NCBI GenBank assembly: GCA_951812945.1
Contig: CATOTB010000001.1
Span: 186,001-250,000 of the forward strand
DNA: 64,000 nt
Direction of reading: 5' to 3'
From: Candidatus Dadabacteria bacterium
GTDB lineage: Bacteria > Desulfobacterota_D > UBA1144 > Nemesobacterales > Nemesobacteraceae
Below are positions 1-8,730 of the stretch, piece after piece (within the stretch, counting starts at the first letter, position 1; every line of letters begins with the position of its first letter). The notes below the pieces were generated by a model. That model worked only from the letters and a program-made list of their open reading frames with translations, had not been told where the DNA came from and searched no databases. A program made the translations under genes and the position numbers.

Positions 1-918
1 CCGGGGGCCATCGCTCCCGAGGCGTGGACCGTGGCGTCGGCTGCGGCAATGAAAACGGAAAACATAGCCTTGGGGACAGTTTCCGACCCGCACAGGATGC
101 ATCCCGCCGTTTTCGCCCAAAGGCTCGCGACCGTTGATCAGCTTTCAAAAGGCAGGGTAGTGCTCTGCCTTGGGGTTGGGGAATCCATGAATCTTGACGC
201 GTTCGGAATCGAGTGGGGAAAACCTCTTTCGAAACTCAGAGAATCCATGGAAGTCATGGAACTTCTCTGGAAGACCGACGAGCCCGTGAACTTTGACGGG
301 CAGTTCTACAATCTTGAGAACGCATTTTTGCAGATAAAACCCTACGAGAGAACCAAGATACCGTTTTACATGGCCACTCACACGCCAAAAGGACTTCAAC
401 TGACTGGAGAAAAAGGCGACGGCTGGCTGCCTATAGACCTCAATCCCGATCTCTACTCCCAGTATCTCGGGGAGATAAAGGCGGCGGCGGATAACGTGGG
501 AAGATCGCTTGACGACGGTTTCGACCCCGCACTGTGGGTATTTACCTCACTTGGAGAAAACGTCGATGCTGCTTACAAAACACTTGAGCCCTTCAAGTAC
601 GTGCTGGTTATGCAGGATCAGCTGCTAAAGGCCGGATACGACGTTGAGATACCCGAAGAATACCACGGCCTTAACTACTTCAACATAGTGCCGACGGATG
701 AAGAGGGAAGGCAGAGATTCAGGCAGCTCGGACAGCTTTTCCCAAGAGAAGCCATACTTGATTTCACCATTACGGGATCTAAAAAAGACTGCATAGAAAA
801 AATCGAGAAATTCATAGACGCTGGGGTAAGGAATTTCGTTTTGTTCTACAGGTTCAGCCCCGATCCTGATCTGGCGCTTGAGACTTACTCAAAAGAAATA
901 ATTCCTTACTTCAAATAA
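1..918 (+). CDS. LLM-class (probably F420-dependent) oxidoreductase, 5' truncated by window edge
   Basis: The frame is open back to base 1, so the true start lies upstream; about 30 N-terminal residues are probably missing. The visible 305 residues read like the bacterial luciferase-like TIM-barrel family: an early TENIALGTVSDP strand, then HPAVFAQRLATVDQLSKGRV followed by GVGES, which is the usual second and third strand region of F420- or FMN-dependent monooxygenase/reductases. The C-terminal GVRNFVLFYRF segment is the last barrel strand. A cofD gene in the same window supports F420 as cofactor, but the sequence alone does not separate F420 from FMN. Substrate unknown. A 187-nt gap with no clear gene follows. 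Confidence 0.8.
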   Translation, partial: PGAIAPEAWTVASAAAMKTENIALGTVSDPHRMHPAVFAQRLATVDQLSKGRVVLCLGVGESMNLDAFGIEWGKPLSKLRESMEVMELLWKTDEPVNFDGQFYNLENAFLQIKPYERTKIPFYMATHTPKGLQLTGEKGDGWLPIDLNPDLYSQYLGEIKAAADNVGRSLDDGFDPALWVFTSLGENVDAAYKTLEPFKYVLVMQDQLLKAGYDVEIPEEYHGLNYFNIVPTDEEGRQRFRQLGQLFPREAILDFTITGSKKDCIEKIEKFIDAGVRNFVLFYRFSPDPDLALETYSKEIIPYFK

Positions 919-1105
919 AGTTTCTGGAAGTGATTTCAAATTTTTTCTGCATAGAACGTCCATGCCTTTTGTTAGGACTTATCGTTTTGTATCATCCTCA
1001 AATCACTTTGTAAATTAATTGGTAATCGTCAAAATCTTTTGTTAATATAAAGAAACTGCGGTTGGTGGAACTACCGGGTCTGGAAAACTCGGGGAGGAAG
1101 TGCTT

Positions 1106-1663
1106 TTGAACAAAACGACCGCCGCTATAATCTGCGCAGCAGTGCTTTTCGTCTGGGGGGCCGTGTCATGGATGGTTCTTCCCTGGCACCAAATGGTAGC
1201 CAATCAATTCACCGACCAAGCCGAAGTCGCCGAAGCCATAAAGGAAAATGCTCCCATAGCCGGTGTTTACTACCTGCCGTTCGCTCAAGAGGATCACAAG
1301 GCGGGAGAGACGGCGGCGTTTGTAAACGCCCTTCCCCAAGGGTACGACCCCGGAATGACAAAGCAGCTCGTCATCCAGTTCATCGGCGACCTGATAAGCG
1401 CCCTGATCGTTATCTGTCTGCTCTCCCAGACCGCCGGCCTAGGATACTGGGGACGAGTAGGGTTTGTCGCTCTGGTCGGAGTGGGCATAGGTTTCATAAG
1501 CCATTTTCCTTACTGGAACTGGTTTGGATTCCCGACTCCATACGTAATAGTCACCGTCATCGACAGTCTGATTGCATGGTCTCTCGCGGGACTCGTGATA
1601 GCGAAACTGGTCGCGAAAGACACGAAAAAGATAACCACCAGCGGGATACATCGCTATGGATAA
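1106..1663 (+). CDS. Hypothetical membrane protein, about 4 TM segments
   Basis: Unrecognised protein of about 185 residues. The first hydrophobic segment (IICAAVLFVWGAVSWMVLPW) is followed by a roughly 70-residue non-membrane stretch, then three hydrophobic segments around residues 90-175. A GTG at 1100 is also in frame, but GGAGGA at 1093-1098 sits 7 nt before the TTG at 1106, which makes TTG the better start. Similar small membrane proteins with a SWM.LPWH signature near the N-terminus occur in many bacteria as conserved hypotheticals; this is from memory and not a search. It is convergent with the minus-strand binding-protein gene ending at 1709. Confidence 0.6.
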   Translation: MNKTTAAIICAAVLFVWGAVSWMVLPWHQMVANQFTDQAEVAEAIKENAPIAGVYYLPFAQEDHKAGETAAFVNALPQGYDPGMTKQLVIQFIGDLISALIVICLLSQTAGLGYWGRVGFVALVGVGIGFISHFPYWNWFGFPTPYVIVTVIDSLIAWSLAGLVIAKLVAKDTKKITTSGIHRYG

Positions 1664-1708
1664 CTTCCTCGAGCACGAGTATCCGTCTTGCACCAGAACT
1701 CCTGATGT

Positions 1709-3316
1709 TCAGGGGTCGCCAGATGTGGAAAAATCCACGAACCTGACTTTGCTGAAGTGAAGAAAGTTGAGGCGGTCGGGTTCAAGCCCCTTCACATATG
1801 GCTTGATCATGTTCTGCTGAACTGAGTTCAGGTAAGGAACTATCGCAACTCCCGTTTCCATGAGAATCCTCTGAGCACTGTTATAAAGACCTGTTCTTTG
1901 GCTGCGATCCAAAATCCCCGCGGCCTCTTCCACGAGCCGGTCGTACTCGGGGTCACACCAACCTGTACGATTATTCCCGCTCCCGCACTCAAAGAGATTC
2001 ATGAAGTTGTGAGGATCCGGGAAATCCGCTTGCCACCCGGCCCTGAATACAGGTGGAGGGTCCGTTCTGAGCGTGCTTAGATAAACAGCCCATTCCTGAT
2101 TCACAAGCTTGACTTCAATGCCCAAGTGCTCCTTCCACATGCTTTGGAACGCCTCGGCGACAATCCTGTTGTTTCCGGTATCAGGGTAGAGGAAAGTGGT
2201 CTGCGGAAAATTTTCTCCGTTCGGATAACCGGCCATCTCAAGAAATTTTCTCGCTTTTTGCACGTCAAACGAAAGACCGATCCGGGGATTGTGGGCAAGC
2301 ATGTCAATCGGTATCCATGAAGTGATGGGCACTCCCGCCCCTTGGAGAAGTCCGGCAAGGCTTTTCCTGTCTATCGAGCTTGCAAAAGCCTTTCTCACCA
2401 GAGGATTATCAAACGGGGCTTTTTTAGTGTTAAACCCTATGTAGTTGTTTCTGAAAACCTCACTCTGCTTAAAATCCGGAAGTTTAACAAGCCTTGGAAC
2501 TTCAAGCAGAGGAATTCCTTTGCTGTCAAGAAAATCGAGTTCTCCGCTTTCATACAGTGCTAGGGTGGATACGGGATTTTCGTTCATTATCATTCTCACT
2601 TTTTTCGCGCTTTTCGGCTTCTCTCCCCAGTAGTTTTCATATTCCTCGATAATCACTTCCCCGTGGTGCTTCCATTTTTTCAATTTGTAAGGTCCCAGGG
2701 TCACTATGTTCGCGGCTTCCGTCCACTTGGTTCCGTATTTTTCGACAACATCCTTTCTCATTGGGAAAGTGGACATGAAAGTGACCAGGTTCAGAAAGTA
2801 GGCCCTCGGTCTTTCCAGAGTAACGATGAGGGTATAATCATCCGGTGCTCTTGCCCCGACTTTGCCAAAGTCTTTTATTTCCCCGGAATTGAACTTCCTG
2901 GCGTTTTGTATGTCGAAAAGAAAATAGGCGTAACTCCCGGCGGTTTCGGGCTGAAGAATCCTTTTCCATGAATAAAGAAAATCGCCGGCCTTAAGAGGTT
3001 TTCCGTCTGTCCAGAAAACTCCTTCCCTTATTTTGAAAGTGTATGTTCTTCCGTCCTCGCTTATCTGCCAGCTTTGGGCGAGAGCGGGTACGGGTTCGTA
3101 TTTTTCATCAAACGCCGTAAGACCGTCCATTATGTTGTCTATGATGGTAAAAGACGTGACGTCGGTGGCAAGCGACCAGTCAAGCGTGGGGGGTTCGGTC
3201 CCGATATTTATGTTAAGCGTGTCTTTGCGGGAGATATCCGCGGCGTTCGGGGCCTTGTTTCCGGAACCGCAGGAAATAAAAAGCATGAAGAAAAAAATGC
3301 AAAAAAAGACTCTCAC
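1709..3316 (-). CDS. Oligopeptide-type ABC transporter substrate-binding lipoprotein (SBP_bac_5)
   Basis: Extracytoplasmic binding protein of the OppA/DppA family, 535 residues, about the usual length. Begins with a signal peptide ending in a lipobox (MLFISC-G), so it should be lipid-anchored. Family marks: DTLNINIGTEPPTLDWSLATD near the start, then the LAQSWQISEDGRTYTFKIREGVFWTDGKPL motif typical of SBP_bac_5, and a NRTGWCDPEYDRLVEEA segment near the C-terminus. GTG start. It lies 7 nt downstream of another binding-protein gene in the same direction, so the two are co-transcribed. No permease or ATPase is in the window, so the ligand (peptide, nickel or other) cannot be assigned. Confidence 0.88.
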   Translation of the reverse strand: MRVFFCIFFFMLFISCGSGNKAPNAADISRKDTLNINIGTEPPTLDWSLATDVTSFTIIDNIMDGLTAFDEKYEPVPALAQSWQISEDGRTYTFKIREGVFWTDGKPLKAGDFLYSWKRILQPETAGSYAYFLFDIQNARKFNSGEIKDFGKVGARAPDDYTLIVTLERPRAYFLNLVTFMSTFPMRKDVVEKYGTKWTEAANIVTLGPYKLKKWKHHGEVIIEEYENYWGEKPKSAKKVRMIMNENPVSTLALYESGELDFLDSKGIPLLEVPRLVKLPDFKQSEVFRNNYIGFNTKKAPFDNPLVRKAFASSIDRKSLAGLLQGAGVPITSWIPIDMLAHNPRIGLSFDVQKARKFLEMAGYPNGENFPQTTFLYPDTGNNRIVAEAFQSMWKEHLGIEVKLVNQEWAVYLSTLRTDPPPVFRAGWQADFPDPHNFMNLFECGSGNNRTGWCDPEYDRLVEEAAGILDRSQRTGLYNSAQRILMETGVAIVPYLNSVQQNMIKPYVKGLEPDRLNFLHFSKVRFVDFSTSGDP

Positions 3317-3323
3317 TTGAAAA

Positions 3324-4481
3324 TTACTGGCCTAAAATTTTGAACTCGCCGTCTTGCTCTATTCCTACAATCGGTTCGTAAACAGCATCTCCGTTAAGAT
3401 CAAAATAGAAATCGCTGCCGTAAATACTATTCTCCAGCCTCACATTCTCCATTGCGTCGCGAATCGCCTCCCGGTCGGTTGAGCCCGCGTCAGCTACAGC
3501 TTGGGCGAGAATCCTGACGGCTTCGTAGGACCGTGCGGTAGAAGAACTGGCCTCTTCATCCGTTTCCTTTTTGTACTCGTTGCGAAACTTGCGGTTCTCC
3601 GGCGTATCAATGGCAGGAAGCCAGACCGTAAAGGTAAGCGCGCCTTCCCCCGCCCCATCCTCTTTTTCTTGCGCGTCTTTGAGTTCATCCGTCGTGAGAA
3701 GAATTCCTATAATGGGAGATTCCAGATTCTCAACCCTTTCGGCCTGAATCAGAATTCCCACGCGCTCTCTCCCCTGAGCTGACATGAATATATAATCTGG
3801 TCCTGCGTCCGCTATCTCGGTCAATTGGCTGGTCAGGTCAGGCAACTCTCCGCTTGAACTTACTGTATAAGTCTGCTCGCTAACGATCGAGATACTTCGG
3901 TCCTTTTCAATCTCCCGTTTCACCGCATCATAAGCACTCTGCGAAAAAGTGTCGTCCGCATTTGTTATCGTAGCCACTTTAGTATAGTTAAGCTCCCGCT
4001 TAGATTCTTCGACTCCGTGAGGAACCAGCCGCTCCACAGTGAGAGATGAACGGAAAAGAAATTCGCTTCGGGCGCTGAGTCCCACAGCGGCTGAGGTCGG
4101 GCTTAAAGAGACGGTCTTGTTTTTATTAATGATATCAATAATATCTTCGGTCCTACTTGAACTGAAGGGACCGAGTACAGCTACCACTTCATCCTGTTCA
4201 ATAAGCTTTGTGTACGCTTCCCGCACGGATTGCTCATTACTTTTGGAATCCTCAAAAATGAATCTGATTTTCTGATCCCCAAGAAGTGACGATTCGTGAA
4301 TTTCTTCAAGGGCAAACTCCATACCTTTTCTCATGGACTCACCTATCAATGCCTGCGTGCCCGAAAAGGGAAGAACAACGCCTACTGGAATCTCATTGGT
4401 GCTTTCCCTGTCATCACAGGAGGCAAGAACCAGTACCGTAGCTACTATAGCGAAGAACATAACGACAGCAACTTTTTTCAT
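3324..4481 (-). CDS. Branched-chain amino-acid-type ABC substrate-binding lipoprotein (Peripla_BP_6)
   Basis: 385 residues. Signal peptide with lipobox (VLVLASC-D) at residues 1-22, then the LivJ-type fold: EIPVGVVLPFSGTQALIGES strand and the VVAVLGPFSSSRTEDI segment that forms the first ligand cleft, and FRSSLTV later. Family members bind branched-chain amino acids, amides or aromatic acids, and ligand cannot be read from the sequence. It sits downstream of the acyl-CoA carboxylase genes (30 nt after the biotin carrier gene stop) and just upstream of the OppA-like gene, so a link to uptake of a carboxylated or amino-acid-derived substrate is possible but only inference. Confidence 0.87.
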   Translation of the reverse strand: MKKVAVVMFFAIVATVLVLASCDDRESTNEIPVGVVLPFSGTQALIGESMRKGMEFALEEIHESSLLGDQKIRFIFEDSKSNEQSVREAYTKLIEQDEVVAVLGPFSSSRTEDIIDIINKNKTVSLSPTSAAVGLSARSEFLFRSSLTVERLVPHGVEESKRELNYTKVATITNADDTFSQSAYDAVKREIEKDRSISIVSEQTYTVSSSGELPDLTSQLTEIADAGPDYIFMSAQGRERVGILIQAERVENLESPIIGILLTTDELKDAQEKEDGAGEGALTFTVWLPAIDTPENRKFRNEYKKETDEEASSSTARSYEAVRILAQAVADAGSTDREAIRDAMENVRLENSIYGSDFYFDLNGDAVYEPIVGIEQDGEFKILGQ

Positions 4482-4511
4482 AACCAGACAACCTCTTTAC
4501 TCTGAATATTT

Positions 4512-5000
4512 CTACTCATCGGAGAGAACAGCCAGAACAGAGTCCTTCTCAACCGTATCTCCCTCCTTGACCCTTATTTCCTTTATGCTGCCCGAAGCGG
4601 AGGCTTTAAGTTCACTCTCCATCTTCATGGCTTCGACAACTACGACGCTGTCACCTACTTCAACTTTGTCGCCCTGTTTCTTCAGGATTTTAACTACCCT
4701 GCTGTGCATCGGCGCCGCTATGTTAAGACTTCCCGTGCCTTCTGCCTGGGAAGCGTCCCTTCCGGAGACAGCCTCTACTTCGTAGAGATCGCCCTCGTGG
4801 AAAACCTGTATTTTTTTCCCTTCCCTGAATATCCCTACAGTAATGCTCTCATTATTGAGCAGAATCGAATAGGTATTCTCATCTATACGGAGAAATTCTA
4901 TCTCTTTCTCCTCATCATCGATACTGAAGAGGCTCAGTCCTTCCTTCTCTTCAAAACCTACCTTGTAGGTTTTGTTTCCCAGTTTAAAAGTGTACGTCAT
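4512..5000 (-). CDS. Biotin carboxyl carrier protein of an acyl-CoA carboxylase
   Basis: 162 residues. C-terminal biotinyl domain with the classic VVVEAMKMESEL motif, the lysine of AMKM being the biotin attachment site; repeated half-motif GDTVEKDSVLAVL at the end. The N-terminal 90 residues form a beta-rich region (TYTFKLGNKTYKVGFEEKEG) resembling the linker domain between the biotin carboxylase and carrier in fused propionyl-CoA carboxylase alpha chains. The gene overlaps the upstream biotin carboxylase by 4 nt (ATGA), so translation is coupled. A carrier encoded separately from its carboxylase is the less common arrangement for acyl-CoA carboxylases of this type. Confidence 0.9.
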   Translation of the reverse strand: MTYTFKLGNKTYKVGFEEKEGLSLFSIDDEEKEIEFLRIDENTYSILLNNESITVGIFREGKKIQVFHEGDLYEVEAVSGRDASQAEGTGSLNIAAPMHSRVVKILKKQGDKVEVGDSVVVVEAMKMESELKASASGSIKEIRVKEGDTVEKDSVLAVLSDE

Positions 5001-6493
5001 AAAAGCGGATTCCCGGATACGCCCATTCTTCTGGCAAAATGCTTCCAGCCTGAGGAAACAGCGTTTGTCCCCTGCACTATTTGGTTTGAGCCACCGTTCA
5101 TGGCGACCGCGGCGGCCATGAGTATGAGTTCAGGATCGGATTCTTCTGGCACCAGAAGCTCAGGATGTCTTTCTATAAAACCGGTGTCGATCTGCGCCTT
5201 TCGGAACTCCGGGTCCCGCATCATCCTGATCAGAAAGCCGAGATTGGTCCTCACTCCCAAGACCACGTATTCCCTGAGAGCGGAAAGCATCCTGTCTACC
5301 GCATCCTCCCGGGAATTTCCCCAGACGACAAGCTTTGAGAGCATCGGGTCGTAAAAAGACGTTATCTCGCAGCCGCTGTAAACGGAGGAATCGTCCCTCA
5401 CCCCCGGACCGCCAGGAGCGCGCACATAGTGAAGAACTCCCGGAGAGGGAAGAAAGTTGGTGGCGGGGTCTTCCGCGTAAACCCTGCATTCAAGCGCATG
5501 GCCGTTCATTTTTATGGCAGATTGCTTGAAAGGCAGTTTCTCTCCCGAAGCTATCCTTATCATCCACTTCACGATATCAATCCCGGTGATCATTTCCGTG
5601 ACCGGATGCTCGACCTGCACCCTGGTGTTCATCTCCAGAAAATAGAAGTTTTCTTTCTGGTCCATTATGAACTCGACTGTGCCGGCCCCGAAATAGTCAA
5701 CCGCCCTTGCTATGCGGAGGGCGACTTCGCACATGTTTTTTCTCGTCTTCGCACTTATGAATCCCGAGGGAGCTTCCTCTATCACCTTCTGGTGACGCCT
5801 CTGTATTGAGCATTCCCGCTCAAACAGGTGCAGCAGATTTCCATGCTTGTCCCCGAGAACCTGAACTTCGACATGTCTTGGTGTCTGAATGAACTTTTCT
5901 ATGAATACCGAATCATCTCCGAAAGATGAAAACGCCTCGCTTCTGGCCATCCGAAGGGACGATTCGAATTCTTCCTTGGAATTAACAAGCCTCATTCCCT
6001 TTCCGCCCCCACCCGCAGAAGCCTTTATCATCACCGGGTAGCCGATTTTCTTCGCCACCCTTGAGGCCTCAACGTCGGATACGGCTCCCTCGGAACCGGG
6101 AACAAGGGGTATGTTCGCGTCTCTCGCTATTTTTCTCGCGGTTACCTTATCCCCCATAAGCCTTATCGCCTCTGCGGAAGGTCCTATGAAAACCACGTCT
6201 TCTTTCTGGCACAGTTCAGCAAAAGAATCGTTTTCGGAGAGAAATCCGAACCCGGGGTGTATGGCTTCGGCCCCCGATTCCTTGGCAGCCGCAACTATTT
6301 TTTCTCCGACCAGATAACTTTCCGAGGGTTTTGACGGTCCTATATGATAGGCTTCGTCCGCAAGCATGACGTGAAGAGCATCCCTGTCAGCATCTGAGTA
6401 AACCGCCACGGTAGCAATCCCAAGCTCCCGGCATGCCCTGATGATTCTTACCGCTATCTCTCCCCTGTTTGCTATCAGTATCTTTTTGAACAT
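4997..6493 (-). CDS. accC: Acyl-CoA/acetyl-CoA carboxylase, biotin carboxylase subunit
   Basis: 498 residues. ATP-grasp biotin carboxylase that carboxylates the carrier biotin with ATP and bicarbonate. Visible: N-terminal MFKKILIANRGEIAVRIIRA, glycine-rich ATP loop KASAGGGGKGMRLV around residue 160, VEVQVLGDKHGN, and EMNTRVQVEHPVTEMITG near residue 290 with the catalytic Arg/Glu cluster. The last about 50 residues extend past the usual AccC end (about 450 residues), consistent with a propionyl-CoA carboxylase alpha chain whose BCCP part has split off into the next gene. Neighbours on both sides encode the other two subunits. The acc/pcc distinction cannot be settled here; the symbol is given for the subunit type. 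Confidence 0.9.
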   Translation of the reverse strand: MFKKILIANRGEIAVRIIRACRELGIATVAVYSDADRDALHVMLADEAYHIGPSKPSESYLVGEKIVAAAKESGAEAIHPGFGFLSENDSFAELCQKEDVVFIGPSAEAIRLMGDKVTARKIARDANIPLVPGSEGAVSDVEASRVAKKIGYPVMIKASAGGGGKGMRLVNSKEEFESSLRMARSEAFSSFGDDSVFIEKFIQTPRHVEVQVLGDKHGNLLHLFERECSIQRRHQKVIEEAPSGFISAKTRKNMCEVALRIARAVDYFGAGTVEFIMDQKENFYFLEMNTRVQVEHPVTEMITGIDIVKWMIRIASGEKLPFKQSAIKMNGHALECRVYAEDPATNFLPSPGVLHYVRAPGGPGVRDDSSVYSGCEITSFYDPMLSKLVVWGNSREDAVDRMLSALREYVVLGVRTNLGFLIRMMRDPEFRKAQIDTGFIERHPELLVPEESDPELILMAAAVAMNGGSNQIVQGTNAVSSGWKHFARRMGVSGNPLL

Positions 6494-6509
6494 CTTTTTA
6501 CCCGACCGC

Positions 6510-8054
6510 TCAGAGCGGAATGTTCCCGTGCTTTTTCGGCGGAAGCGTCTGTCTTTTTCCGTTTAGCATCTCAAGCGCCGCTATCACTCTCGGTCTTGTG
6601 TCCTCGGGTTTTATGACCTCGTCTATGTAACCCAGGCTCGCGGCACGGTACGGATTCGCGAAATTCTTCTTGTACTCCTCAATGAGCCTGATTCTCTCGG
6701 CATCCGGATCATCCGCGGCAGCTATTTCCCCCCTAGAAATTATGTTCACGGCCCCGTCGGGACCCATGACTGCAATCTCCGCCGTGGGATAAGCAAGGTT
6801 CACGTCTCCCCTTATATGTTTTGAGGACATGACGTCGTAAGCTCCTCCGTAGGCTTTTCTGGTTATCACGGTAATTCTCGGAACTGTGGCCTCGCAGTAT
6901 GCGTAAAGCAGTTTTGCGCCATGCCTTATGATTCCTCCCCATTCCTGCGAGGTTCCCGGAAGGAAACCCGGCACGTCAACAAAGGTAAGAAGGGGAATAT
7001 TAAAAGCGTCGCAGAATCTTACGAACCTGGCCGCCTTAACCGAAGCGTCTATGTCAAGACACCCCGCAAGCACCTTGGGCTGGTTTCCCACCACGCCGAC
7101 CGTCTGTCCGTTCATTCTCGCAAATCCTATCACTATGTTTTTCGCGTAGTGCTCCTGCACCTCTAAGAAATACGAATTGTCGACTATGGGCCGAATCACA
7201 TCCAGTATGTCGTAGGGCTTGTTGGGGTTATCGGGGATAAGCTCCCGAAGACTCGTCTCCTTTCTGTCCGCAGGGTCATCGCAGGGAATCACCGGCGGAT
7301 CCTCCATGTTGTTTGAAGGAAGAAAACCTAGAAGTTCCTTTATTATCTCTATCGAGTCATTGTCATCCTCAGAGGCGAAATGCGCGACACCGCTTACGGA
7401 ATTATGAACCATGGCGCCGCCAAGCTCTTCTGAGGACACCTCTTCATGGGTAACGGTCTTGATCACGTCGGGACCCGTAACAAACATGTAGCTTGTGTTC
7501 TTCGACATGATGGTGAAGTCGTTCATTACAGGAGAGTAAACAGCTCCTCCAGCGCACGGACCCATGATCGCTGATATCTGCGGGATGACTCCCGAGGAAA
7601 TCACGTTTCGAAGAAATATCTCTCCGTACGCTCCGAGGCTTTTAACTCCTTCCTGGATTCTCGCCCCTCCGGAATCGTTAAGCCCTATGATCGGCGCACC
7701 GGTTGAGAGCGCCAAATCCATTATCTTGCATATCTTTTTTCCCTGCTCAAGACCCAGAGAACCGCCGAAAACCGTGAAGTCCTGGGCGTAGACAAACACC
7801 TGGCGCCCTTCAATCTTCCCGTAGCCCGTAATCACACCGTCCCCGAGGAACTTTTTTTTCTCCATTCCGAAATCTGTACAGCCGTGCAGGACAAACTTGT
7901 CGAGTTCGACAAAAGTGTCTTTATCTAAAAGCTCGGCTATTCGTTCGCGGGCCGTGTGCTTGCCCGAATCATGCTGTCTTTTGATTCTGGCTTCGCCGCC
8001 GCCTAGGCTTGCTTCTTTTTCCTTATCTTCGAGAATTCTGACTTTTTCTTTCAT
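6510..8054 (-). CDS. Acyl-CoA carboxylase carboxyltransferase (propionyl-CoA carboxylase beta / MmdA type)
   Basis: 514 residues, full family length. Transfers the carboxyl from biotin to an acyl-CoA. Two crotonase-like halves are visible: N-terminal [21 protein letters not shown], oxyanion-hole glycines in [16 protein letters not shown] and [13 protein letters not shown], and the C-terminal [18 protein letters not shown] with [10 protein letters not shown]. This is the chain that selects the acyl-CoA (acetyl, propionyl or longer). The first gene of the carboxylase set, 16 nt before the biotin carboxylase. A biotin-carboxylase partner argues for a true carboxylase rather than the Na+-pumping methylmalonyl-CoA decarboxylase, whose MmdA is similar in sequence. 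Confidence 0.9.
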   Translation of the reverse strand: MKEKVRILEDKEKEASLGGGEARIKRQHDSGKHTARERIAELLDKDTFVELDKFVLHGCTDFGMEKKKFLGDGVITGYGKIEGRQVFVYAQDFTVFGGSLGLEQGKKICKIMDLALSTGAPIIGLNDSGGARIQEGVKSLGAYGEIFLRNVISSGVIPQISAIMGPCAGGAVYSPVMNDFTIMSKNTSYMFVTGPDVIKTVTHEEVSSEELGGAMVHNSVSGVAHFASEDDNDSIEIIKELLGFLPSNNMEDPPVIPCDDPADRKETSLRELIPDNPNKPYDILDVIRPIVDNSYFLEVQEHYAKNIVIGFARMNGQTVGVVGNQPKVLAGCLDIDASVKAARFVRFCDAFNIPLLTFVDVPGFLPGTSQEWGGIIRHGAKLLYAYCEATVPRITVITRKAYGGAYDVMSSKHIRGDVNLAYPTAEIAVMGPDGAVNIISRGEIAAADDPDAERIRLIEEYKKNFANPYRAASLGYIDEVIKPEDTRPRVIAALEMLNGKRQTLPPKKHGNIPL

Positions 8055-8125
8055 TGGATACGCTCCAGACCCACTCCTTCTGGCTAAAAACGGATCAGTG
8101 AATCATAACACGCAGAGACGCTGTT

Positions 8126-8728
8126 TCAAGACTCTGAGGCGCAAAGAACCTCGAACAGAGCATGCACCTGGGTACGCAAATTCTCGATGTCCGAGGAGTT
8201 TTTTATAAGAAAATCGGCCTGAGATGCCTTCTCCGCTTCAGACACCTGGGAGTCCATGCGGCGTCGGATTTCCTCGGGCGAGAGGCCGTCGCGGGCCGCC
8301 ACCCTCTGCTCCCTAAGTTCGCCGGGACACGCAACCACTACCAAGCCGTCGATCAGGTCATTAATACCGCCGCTTTTGCGGTCTATAAGCGACGCTTCGA
8401 CAAACACCATCTGCTCTGAACTTCGGGCGGATATTTTTTCCTTTATCCGCTCAAGAATCCTGGGATGAGTTATGTCGTTAAGCCGCCTTCGGCCCTGCTC
8501 GTCTGCAAACACTATTTTAGCGAGGGCGCCACGGTCAAGCGTCCCGTCTGCGCTGAGAACCTCCCGGCCAAAGCAGGTAACGATTTCCTCAAGCGCCGGT
8601 TCCCCGGGCCGGACGATTTCCCTCGCCACCTCGTCGGCGTCAACTGTGAATGCTCCGCACTCGCGCAGCATCTGCGCCACCGTAGATTTGCCCGAACCTA
8701 TATTTCCTGTAAGCCCGTATATTTTCAT
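8126..8728 (-). CDS. coaE: Dephospho-CoA kinase
   Basis: 200 residues, standard length. Last step of coenzyme A synthesis: ATP-dependent phosphorylation of the 3'-hydroxyl of dephospho-CoA. N-terminal P-loop GLTGNIGSGKST, then DADEVAREIVRPGEPAL, which carries the catalytic Asp of the DAD motif, and a C-terminal RMDSQVSEAEKASQADFLIKN lid segment. Only 2 nt separate it from the upstream gltX stop, so it is in the same transcript; the carboxylase genes follow 71 nt later. CoA supply beside acyl-CoA carboxylase genes is a sensible pairing. Confidence 0.95.
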   Translation of the reverse strand: MKIYGLTGNIGSGKSTVAQMLRECGAFTVDADEVAREIVRPGEPALEEIVTCFGREVLSADGTLDRGALAKIVFADEQGRRRLNDITHPRILERIKEKISARSSEQMVFVEASLIDRKSGGINDLIDGLVVVACPGELREQRVAARDGLSPEEIRRRMDSQVSEAEKASQADFLIKNSSDIENLRTQVHALFEVLCASES

Positions 8729-8730
8729 CT

